A stretch of 17,227 nucleotides of DNA from Rodentolepis nana (taxonomy: Eukaryota; Platyhelminthes; Cestoda; Cyclophyllidea; Hymenolepididae). Made by a program: the position numbers and the translations under genes. Below the pieces are notes generated by a model. The model was given only the letters and a program-made list of their open reading frames with translations, was not told the DNA's origin and made no database searches. The stretch is taken from assembly GCA_900617975.1 (NCBI GenBank), contig UZAE01013525.1:1-17227 (forward strand), given 5' to 3'. Every line of letters starts with the position of its first letter. Positions within the stretch are counted from its first letter, which is position 1. This document shows positions 11,901 to 17,227 of this stretch, piece by piece.

Positions 11901-14900
11901 ACCCATAACTACTAACAGAAAATAAGTAAACAACCTCTAGGTTATACTTTCAAATTGACAAACTTGTTAATTAAAAATGACATAAAAATAATAGCTATAC
12001 CTCTCATGACGCAAACTTATAATCTGATAATTGAAAATGAGGGTAGATGACTCGATGAGTCAATCAGAAATTACCTAGGAAAATTTGTGGGGGTCTTCAG
12101 CATAGTTAAAAATTACATAAATTTAAAAGGGAGATTCACAACGATGGTATGAGCTCATAAGTAAAGCATACATTTAGTTTTTAGAAAATAGATAGAGTGA
12201 TGGTTTCATCATCACGGCAAACAGACAATAAGCATGAATTCGGAATCGGTGGTCAAATTTCGAAGAAAATTCCATTAGTAGAACAAAATAATGAGAACTT
12301 AAAATTAAAACAAATGCAGTTAAACTAGAATGCAATATATTTAAGCAGTATCTGTTTATTATATAACAATAATAGCACTACTTATATAGCAAAAGTAGTA
12401 AACAATATACCACGATAGAGCCACGTTAAAACAGTTGATCAATTAAGTGTCAAATCGATTTTCCACTCTAAAAGTCAAGAATGAAGTACCAGCCGAGAAA
12501 GGAAACTAAATCGGCGATGATTTTAATTTCGATTATTATCTGCATCTCAGTTAGTCTGTATTTCACAACGAACAGCTTCATACATCCCCAGTATAGAATT
12601 GGAAGTACTAAACACTTCTTCAACGCATTTTATGGGATGCAAATCATCGGTATAATGTTCATCATTGGAGGTTTACTTATTACCCTCTGTTATTGCATTA
12701 GCTTACTTACCGACGCCCAATTTGTCGTTTTCCTTTATGCGGCGCTAATTCTGTCTGTGTCAGCAATATCATTTGGGATTCTTCTGGATGTGCTATTTCG
12801 GGTTGCATTCGACTACATTTTTGCCTACAGTGGAGTTGTCTTGACAGTTGCTTCCCTCGCTAGCACAAAATTGGATCTCTGATAAAAATACAAAGTTCTA
12901 TAGAAATTGAGTGTTTTTTTTTCGTTTCCAGCGTTGGTGTTATATTTAGGAGACTTATCTAAGAAAGAGACTGATGCATACGGTGCTGAAGAGTCTAGAT
13001 CATAGCGGTATCCCAAATACCCGATTGGCAATATTATTAGTTTAAGATCAATGCTATATTAACCTGGGAAATTACTTTAGATAAACACGAGGATTCCACA
13101 ATTTAAACGAAGCTTTGACCTTGGTATTGATTTTCGCAGGGATGAACAATGTGGAAATTGGCCAGGAAGAGGTAAAAGTTGACAAGCGAACTATACAGCT
13201 ATTAATTTTTGCAACAATTCTGCTCGCATTGTCTTTAATAATAACAAGCACTAAACCCGAAAATCTAGGCAGAAAGCCAATACTTTTGGAGATTTTTCTT
13301 GCATTTGGAGTGCTTTTCTTGGTGCTAACGCTAGCCCTCCTTCCATTTGCATTGCCTGGATGTAAAATCAGCAAAACCTTTCTAAAGAAAGTACAACTTG
13401 CCTTTCAAATCGCTGGAACAATTCTGGTATTACTGGCGATCTTATTAAGCGCAATTATGACCAATAATAGACTTCAGTTTTGGCTATACACCGCAGCACT
13501 ACTCAATATCATCGGATTACTCGTTATGAAACCAGAACTTGAAAAAATAACCACTGCCATAGAAATGTCCAATGTTGAAGGATAATAAATGAACCTCAAA
13601 CCCTACATAAAAGATAATTATTGTAATTTTATCAACCACGGTTAGTACCAACGTGTATAATCATTGCAACAAGTTAAAATGAACCAATAATTTATTCCAT
13701 TCTAAATTTAGGGAAATTAGGATTAAAATCAGTTATTACCTAAGTAAAATTTATCATCTCATAAGACAATAAGTGGTCAACGTAGATCTTATATATATAC
13801 ATCGTAAGTAGGTCTTTAAAGAGCATTGTTGATTTACACGTGTCTTGGTGATTAAATTATGCAACTTAACTAACAGTTTGTGATAATAATCGAGAGGAAG
13901 GAGAGTGAGAATAAGAAGAAAAGACATGTAAACCAGTTGAATTAATACATTTTTTTGTAAGCCACTTGAATTTAAGTAAAGCCAACGAAATATTTTACTC
14001 CTAATCGCGTGCAAGGTCACTTGAAAAAAAAGGTTATGAAAGATCAAGAGTTTTAATACACCTCCATATCTGGATGTCTCAAGTGTCATAAACAAGAAGG
14101 GCAATTGAAATTGTTGTAGCAGTACGTCAGTCACTGCCAACCAATTATTTTACGCAATTCATTTACCATATATTGACTTTCACTCAGGTCTAAATATGAT
14201 TCGATTTGTATAAATTATCTGCATCCTGGATATTTGCTTACCCCAGATATTACACCAAACTGTCTCTTTTCTCAATTCTGCTTGTATTAAAGTTCATAGA
14301 AGTTTAGCACTTACACTTCTAAAGATGATTAGTCTCAACTAAAAAATTAGTCCTTTGAAGGTCATCTCATATATATTGAAATTACCAAAACGAAATACCC
14401 CCCGCCCCCACATATCAAAAAATCAGAAAAAAGTTGTAACCCATTGCCCCCAAAATAGCCCAAATTAGGAAGAAGAGATTTCGAATTCTACTCACTATAT
14501 CCCATCTTTGGCCATTTCCATAGCTTAGTTAGTAGAGTAAAAGGGTTGGCATCATATAACCATTAAGACTAACCTGAACAATCATGGCCCTGACAGCAGC
14601 ACGAATTTGATCCAGATTTGTAAGGGAGAAGGAATGAAAGCTGTAGACTCTTGGTGAGCTCGGACACATGGGATCCAAACTCCCATCACGTCCAACACCA
14701 CTTCGACCACCAGTTCTTCCACTAGTGTTCAAGCCACTTCCACTTGTCACAGTACCCACGTTTTGGAGATAACTCAGACAATTAAGCATTGTTGGTGCCA
14801 GCATCGTTATACCCTCTATAGTAGAAACATACGAACTCCACGACTGCACTAGGTGTTTTAGCGCAAACGGTCCTGCAAGGATACCCGTGGATACCATCCA

Positions 14901-15836
14901 ACCGAGGAACTCCTGTCGACGAAAATGATGTTTCGGCCATAATGTCCGAACAGCTACACAGAGGGCCAAATGGAATGATGTTGTAACCAATGCGGTACGC
15001 TCCTATTTAATCAAACGCATGGAAAACACGATAAGATAATGATGTCACAACAAATTGAAGGTCATGCAGGTTAGGGTCAAACGCACTTGTATACTACTGG
15101 AAGGTAGAGGGGAAGTCTCAAAATTGATTGGAAGCATAATAGATGAATCCTGACCCCTTGTGGGAGTGGGACTGGCAGCTGAAGTGGCGATATTCGCTAC
15201 AGCGTTCATCAATAAAACGGGCTCATCGATAGTAAATGCATTAGAGGATGTGTGTAGACGATGTCCTATCGCTTCAGCCATTACCTATAGTGAAATATTA
15301 TTAAATAGGATAAATAAATACTAGTGAATATATAGATAGACGAAAAAAACTTTGTTAATATGAGGTTATTTAAATTCATTAAACATTAAATTATTTTAAA
15401 AATAAAGACAACAATCACCTCACGAGAAACCGTGAAAAGACTAAGGGCGGAATGTATATGGCGATCACAAATGCGTAAGAAGTGGTCAATACGAGCGGAG
15501 GGTTGACGAGATGCAAGGATCAAACTGATGGTCAAACGAGCTTGTCGACCTTCCATAGCAGCTAAATCACGTCGATAGGCTGCTGAGGCGGCATCATTAA
15601 GAGCTGGATGTTGCCTTGTTCGAGACCAAGTTGATCTGGACCCATCTTGGGTCCGAGATATGGCACCTGTTGGTGATGTGCTTGGACTTGTTAGAGTTTT
15701 CTCGTACATTCCATGGAAATATGATGGGGGTGGGGGGAGGCGTCGAGAGACTGGAATCTCTGAGCTTCTTGGATTCGTCGAGTTGCTATCATTAGCAATC
15801 TGAATGCTATCTGAAGTTAACTCGAGAATGGGAAAC
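5607..15836 (-). CDS. ZSWIM4/5/6-like protein, C-terminal six exons (partial gene)
   Basis: This is the 3' part of a spliced minus-strand gene. Exons, in transcript order, are 15836-15419, 15284-15087, 15002-14574, 7958-7725, 6244-6040 and 5908-5607. The joined frame runs 594 residues to a TAA at 5609-5607. Every intron is GT-AG, with phases 0,0,0,0,1, and the first exon enters in phase 2. Recognition rests on C-terminal blocks remembered from vertebrate ZSWIM5/6: a block near HPxxxDVLWxCxLxHxLG, then LLDATINAYI, THSRL, ISPRxYG, and a YxGKxKLxxLxxERF ending. The family has an N-terminal SWIM zinc finger and is thought to act as substrate receptors of cullin-RING ubiquitin ligases. That half lies outside the window, so neither zinc binding nor ligase role can be seen here. 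The exact paralogue (4, 5 or 6) cannot be chosen; invertebrates may have a single ancestral copy. Confidence 0.9.
6040..6244 (-). CDS. ZSWIM-like gene, fifth exon in window (68 residues)
   Basis: The exon begins GACAATCAT after a TCTTTTGAG acceptor (phase 0) and ends one base into a codon before a consensus GTAAGT donor (phase 1). It holds the most recognisable family block: HPIAQDVLWSCQLAHRLG, then a helix ending CPAVLTEILHRC, equivalent to vertebrate HPAINDVLWACALSHSLG and CATVLSDILRRC. The last 20 residues are a Pro/His-rich linker that varies in the family. Confidence 0.93.
6245..7724 (-). other. ZSWIM-like intron, 1480 bp
   Basis: GTAATA donor and TTTTGAG acceptor. AT-rich, with one G/C tract near the donor. 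I see no ORF, RNA gene or repeat family inside. Confidence 0.85.
7550..7570 (+). repeat. G-rich tract in intron
   Basis: Nearly pure G with three A, about 155 bases downstream of the donor of exon 7958-7725 in transcript sense, where it reads as a C tract. Confidence 0.85.
7725..7958 (-). CDS. ZSWIM-like gene, fourth exon in window (78 residues)
   Basis: The exon starts at GCG after a TTTTGTTTTAG acceptor and ends at CAA before GTAATA, phase 0 at both ends. The opening KDPVSCALAAL matches KDPQNCALPAL of vertebrate ZSWIM5/6. The following helices contain FQAIYPLVLNA and TAAKYLDSRGFSEQA, which correspond to the FEAAYQIVLDA and IARYMEHRGYPLRA blocks. The junctions on both sides reproduce continuous conserved sequence across the introns, so the splice sites are well supported even though the upstream intron is 6.6 kb long. 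Confidence 0.93.
8264..8281 (+). repeat. GA/G purine tract
   Basis: Four to five GA units lead into nine G, within the 6.6-kb intron. Simple-sequence DNA. Confidence 0.8.
9987..9996 (+). repeat. 10-base G homopolymer
   Basis: Ten consecutive G in the 6.6-kb intron, inside an ORF that starts at TTG and is probably not coding. Confidence 0.85.
10412..10694 (+). promoter_or_regulatory. CCAAT/CRE-like promoter region of gene A
   Basis: The 300 bases before gene A are richer in G+C and CpG than their surroundings. They hold ATTGG at 10412-10416, CCAAT at 10439-10443, ATTGG at 10565-10569 and CCAAT at 10584-10588. A CRE-like TGACGTGT is at 10682-10689. There is no TATA box near the start. A TTCTAG at 10689-10694 could be a trans-splice acceptor. 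Binding-site density plus position just upstream of an ORF is the basis; activity is inferred. Confidence 0.5.
10723..11160 (+). CDS. small four-helix membrane protein A (145 aa), nested in ZSWIM-like intron
   Basis: This ORF has an ATG in a strong context (CACCATGG) and ends at TAA 11158-11160. The protein is almost all membrane: predicted helices at about 7-25, 43-67, 82-99 and 108-129. Loops are short, with WRNGL directly after helix 1, a charged DKE before helix 2, SKRGG between helices 3 and 4, and a 16-residue basic tail ending SAR. The shape resembles claudin/MARVEL-type tetraspan proteins, but the claudin loop cysteines are missing, and Cys lies only at 56, 69 and 132. I do not recognise the family, so function is unknown; plasma or internal membrane is an inference. 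It lies antisense inside the 6.6-kb intron of the ZSWIM-like gene, has a CCAAT-rich upstream region, and a polyA signal 337 bases after the stop. No intron is needed. Confidence 0.88.
   Translation: MEMRKLTVALLGIAIAMIIIALAISDWRNGLAFGGSSYDKEAMVAVTFLIIIGLICLIIVFILDIVMLCQSTVPAGMMTARFVILYIGVALIMIGVLVYTSKRGGLWPYFLVVVGMVFASLVAILAAVYSRCVSSERVVVVRSAR
11497..11502 (+). terminator. polyA signal of gene A
   Basis: A canonical AATAAA lies 337 bases after the stop of gene A and is the first one in this 3' flank. It is followed by a mixed TG-rich stretch. Confidence 0.5.
11503..12470. other. spacer between nested genes A and B
   Basis: Very AT-rich and ORF-poor. Apart from TATA-like words at 12360-12366, I see nothing. 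It probably holds the promoter of gene B. Confidence 0.6.
12481..12882 (+). CDS. small four-helix membrane protein B (133 aa), nested in ZSWIM-like intron
   Basis: The ORF runs from ATG to TGA. A basic N-terminus (KYQPRKETK) suggests it is cytosolic. Predicted helices lie at about 12-29, 51-74, 81-103 and 110-127, and the tail after the last helix is only a few residues (TKLDL). The loop between helices 1 and 2 is about 20 residues with no cysteine; Cys 70 and 72 sit in helix 2. Helix 3 opens AQFVVFLY, resembling ARFVILY at the same place in protein A, which hints at common ancestry. The stretch before the ATG (a C/T run, then AAAAGTCAAG) could be a splice or trans-splice acceptor; a TATATAA lies at 12360-12366. 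Function unknown. The next gene C starts 259 bases after its stop. Confidence 0.8.
   Translation: MKYQPRKETKSAMILISIIICISVSLYFTTNSFIHPQYRIGSTKHFFNAFYGMQIIGIMFIIGGLLITLCYCISLLTDAQFVVFLYAALILSVSAISFGILLDVLFRVAFDYIFAYSGVVLTVASLASTKLDL
12911..12931 (+). other. candidate splice or trans-splice acceptor between B and C
   Basis: A run of nine T followed by CGTTTCCAG gives a near-ideal polypyrimidine tract and CAG acceptor, ending 49 bases after the stop of gene B and on the same strand. No coding exon of B needs it, so it may receive a spliced leader or a 5' untranslated exon for gene C. Confidence 0.45.
12974..13007 (+). CDS. possible short first coding exon of gene C
   Basis: An ATG followed by 11 open codons ends in a single base before a GTATCC donor-like site. 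Joining that base to the GG after the acceptor at 13139 restores a codon and reads straight into the gene C ATG frame. The implied intron, 13008-13139, is 132 bp, close to two ZSWIM introns here (131 and 134). The donor is weak and a frame match happens one time in three by chance, so this is only a candidate. Confidence 0.3.
13126..13139 (+). other. acceptor site immediately before gene C start
   Basis: ATTGATTTTCGCAG ends two bases before the ATG of gene C. It is a good 3' splice site by composition. It could take a cis exon (see 12974-13007) or a spliced leader. Confidence 0.5.
13142..13585 (+). CDS. small four-helix membrane protein C (147 aa), nested in ZSWIM-like intron
   Basis: The ATG at 13142 is the first in this open frame and sits two bases after a strong acceptor (TTTTCGCAG); the nine open codons before it have no ATG. 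The protein has a 19-residue charged N-terminus, predicted helices at about 20-36, 47-71, 84-106 and 113-129, and an acidic tail of about 18 residues (KPELEKITTAIE). Inter-helix loops are short and basic (GRKP; PGCKISK). The build matches proteins A and B, but identity is too low to be sure of homology by eye. A possible extra first exon at 12974-13007 would add an in-frame start and about 12 residues. AATAAA overlaps the stop codon. Function unknown. Confidence 0.78.
   Translation: MNNVEIGQEEVKVDKRTIQLLIFATILLALSLIITSTKPENLGRKPILLEIFLAFGVLFLVLTLALLPFALPGCKISKTFLKKVQLAFQIAGTILVLLAILLSAIMTNNRLQFWLYTAALLNIIGLLVMKPELEKITTAIEMSNVEG
13584..13589 (+). terminator. polyA signal of gene C overlapping its stop codon
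   Basis: AATAAA begins at the second base of the TAA stop of gene C. If used, the 3' UTR would be only a couple of dozen bases. A further AATAAT near 13685 is a weaker alternative. Confidence 0.45.
13590..14573 (-). other. donor-proximal part of the 6.6-kb intron
   Basis: AT-rich DNA between gene C and the ZSWIM-like donor. It contains a 128-codon minus-strand open frame (13754-14140) starting at TTG, with an internal ATG at codon 18. Composition is hydrophobic but matches that of the AT-rich background, and I judge it probably chance. Confidence 0.55.
14574..15002 (-). CDS. ZSWIM-like gene, third exon in window (143 residues)
   Basis: The exon begins after a TTAAATAG acceptor and ends at CAG before a GTTAGT donor, phase 0 at both ends. 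Residues about 10-80 align with the vertebrate block holding the RRREMVRWLVS-type helix, a motif with a conserved Trp (here VQSWSSYVSTIEG, compare the vertebrate QNWYSLFTPVEA), and a following Leu-rich helix. Residues 81-118 are a Gly/Ser-rich insertion that I do not remember in vertebrate proteins. The last 20 residues (LDQIRAAVRAMIVQ) match the position of the vertebrate LWACARTLALQ helix. The donor begins the 6.6-kb intron that hosts the opposite-strand genes. Confidence 0.88.
15087..15284 (-). CDS. ZSWIM-like gene, second exon in window (66 residues)
   Basis: The exon starts in phase 0 after a TTTCACTATAG acceptor and ends at CAA before a GTGCGT donor, phase 0. It codes for a helical N-terminal part that continues the previous exon's helix, then a low-complexity Ser/Thr/Pro linker. 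Conservation to vertebrates is weak. Its assignment rests on perfect phase agreement with both neighbours, on two short flanking introns (134 and 84 bp), and on its position between two clearly conserved exons. Confidence 0.8.
15419..15836 (-). CDS. ZSWIM-like gene, first exon in window (139 residues)
   Basis: The exon opens after a TTTTAG acceptor with one base completing a split codon, and ends at GAG before a GTGATT donor. The first residues (FPILE) resemble the LPVLE region of vertebrate ZSWIM5/6. Residues about 7-85 are a Ser/Thr/Pro-rich stretch with four prolines at 34-37 and have no clear vertebrate counterpart. Conserved sequence resumes near residue 88 with a short block containing EGRQARL, corresponding to the LETRQCEL region of the vertebrate proteins, and a helical segment ending FTVSRE. 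No in-frame stop occurs. The upstream exon contributes two bases of the first codon and lies beyond 17227, or was too short for me to see. Confidence 0.85.
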
Positions 15837-16373
15837 CTAAAATTTTCACCAAAAATCAGTTGATATTTAGAGAAATCGATAGTAGGGGAAAATCTCGTGC
15901 TTTTTGGAGCTTCTTTTAATGGCGCTTATTGTATGGATTAGATACGTATGAATTCATGTCTTTTTACAGGAATTTTGTACAAATTATCCACGAATAGATT
16001 GGGGAATTCTTTCGATGATTCTGGCATCATGTACCGCCAATGGTCACACACGTATTTGATGGAATTTGTCTATCCACATTTATTTACATGTACACCTTTA
16101 AGGGTACATCTCTATTTCCAAATGGACAGGAGCATTTCATAGGTAGCATCAATCATTCGAATACCTTAAAGTCAACGCCGATTTTACGAAACGCGGAACA
16201 AATATGTTCGCCAAAGCTAATGTATTTGAAATTGCTGCAAGTTTCAAGTTTGAGACCAATCACACCTTTCCTCAAATTAAGATTTATTCATTTGATTGGA
16301 GCTCATTAAATTACCTTCTGAAAGGTAAGTAAATGTTTGATGAGTTGTAGTTCTGTGTCTTAAAACATTAGGA

Positions 16374-16394
16374 TGACTCACTTTCAGATGAGTC
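16374..16394. repeat. AP-1-like inverted repeat
   Basis: TGACTCA at 16374-16380 is followed eight bases later by TGAGTC at 16389-16394, giving a 6-bp stem. Each arm is an AP-1-type core. It lies 20 bases from the CCAAT cluster. Confidence 0.4.
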
Positions 16395-16413
16395 GTTCGT
16401 CTAAAAATCTTAG

Positions 16414-16462
16414 CCAATCACATCCCCCTCTTAAAATTGGAACTCATTATGATTGGCCAATC
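16414..16462. promoter_or_regulatory. cluster of four CCAAT boxes with palindrome
   Basis: CCAAT occurs at 16414-16418, ATTGG at 16436-16440, and the perfect 12-bp palindrome GATTGGCCAATC at 16451-16462 holds one of each. Four NF-Y-type cores in 49 bases is unusual for AT-rich intron sequence. It lies in the ZSWIM-like intron just upstream of exon 15836-15419. Confidence 0.35.
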
Positions 16463-17227
16463 TTCAAGGCCCATCTTCTAATTTACTTTCAGAGATGTTC
16501 AATTGCTTTTAAAAGTACAACAGCATGATTAAACTTAATGTCTCATTCTTATGGTTGTCTTAGTTAGAAAAAGAATGCATGCACTTAATTTATTAGAAGG
16601 ACAGAGTATGATAATTCCAATAAACATTTTCAAGGCCGTTGAAAGAGATTGTCCCCCCTCCTTTTCCATTTTCCCATTTGATTGAGGAACGTGAATTCAT
16701 ATCCGTCTTTGTATGCATACCGATAAATAAGGAGCTCATTTTTACATTGTTCTTATGCCAAATCTCGTTTTCCGAAATACTTTTAAATGGACGAAGGTAT
16801 AATTATCACTTCCTCCGATTATACTTATTGCCACAATAGAAATAAAAGAACTACACTTTTAATTGTGGAAAGCAGCTGATATCAAATAGCAGAAAGTCCA
16901 AAAAGACTCAGAAGGCTAACGCCAAGTTGTTAGGGGGGAAAAGAAGATGCGAAACCATGAGACCTGAAATAGTTCCCAGCTATAAACGATGACTTCGAGA
17001 AAAATGGTCCTCGAAGTTCAAATTCTCCATTGTTAACTAAGTAGATGGTCAATTTGAGGCTATTTTAGCCTTGACCATAAAGCCCACAATGACTACTAAA
17101 TAATGCTCAAAAATAGGCAGGCCGACGACTGGAAACGATGAGTGCATTCGTAGGGGAAGTGAGTGAAGACTCGCATGAGTGCATACCACCATTCCACCCG
17201 CTGCCATTCTTTGAGGCAGTCCCTCCC

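Larger units (their letters stand above)
15837..17227 (-). other. partial ZSWIM-like intron to window edge
   Basis: Sequence upstream of exon 15836-15419. I could not find the preceding exon, which should end two bases into a codon and match the family's helical region before LPVLE. The last 85 bases are open in more than one minus-strand frame, but none resembles the family. The CCAAT cluster and AP-1-like repeat lie here. Confidence 0.6.

Noticed and set aside
13072..13374. 100-codon minus-strand frame over gene C
   Set aside because: Antisense shadow of gene C. The plus frame gives a clean four-helix protein.
14519..14580. tRNA-like D-arm sequence (TAGCTTAGTTAGTAGAG)
   Set aside because: It resembles an A box, but no anticodon stem, T-arm or acceptor pairing follows, and the sequence runs into the splice donor and coding exon.
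15948..16309. Two overlapping plus-strand frames of 64 and 89 codons before a GTAAGT at 16324
   Set aside because: The frames stop before the donor-like site and show no domain. The donor match alone is not enough.
17142..17227. Possible upstream ZSWIM-like exon at the window edge
   Set aside because: Several minus frames are open, but none resembles the family and no good donor that leaves two bases of a codon is evident.

Overview
The window looks like animal nuclear DNA. It is AT-rich and mostly non-coding, and it carries a multi-exon, GT-AG-spliced gene whose exons align with the C-terminal third of the vertebrate ZSWIM4/5/6 proteins. Three introns are short (84, 131 and 134 bp) and two are long (1.5 and 6.6 kb). 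The protein is clearly divergent from vertebrates. A flatworm, perhaps a tapeworm, would fit the compact short introns, AT content and divergence, but no single marker here proves it. I see no bacterial operons, rRNA, tRNA, CRISPR array or intact mobile element.

Layout: positions 1-5606 are intergenic or 3' flanking DNA with microsatellites, G/C homopolymer tracts, a perfect 10-bp hairpin and a CpG-rich promoter-like patch near 787-838. From 15836 down to 5607 the minus strand holds the last six exons of a ZSWIM4/5/6-like gene. All five splice junctions in between keep frame (four phase 0, one phase 1) and give 594 residues of continuous C-terminal protein. The N-terminal exons, including the SWIM zinc finger, lie beyond the right edge.

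The most interesting part is the 6.6-kb intron (7959-14573). On the opposite strand it carries three small genes with uninterrupted ORFs, each coding for a four-helix membrane protein (145, 133 and about 147 aa). They have no obvious homologue that I can name and look like diverged members of one family. The first has its own CCAAT/CRE-like upstream region and a polyA signal. The second and third lie close together with no AATAAA between them and with two strong acceptor-like sites in the gap, which suggests a trans-spliced two-gene transcript, an upstream cis-intron, or both.

Positions 15837-17227 are the start (3' part) of another ZSWIM intron. It has a striking cluster of CCAAT boxes including a 12-bp palindrome. 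Alignments to human ZSWIM5/6 were made from memory; no search was run.
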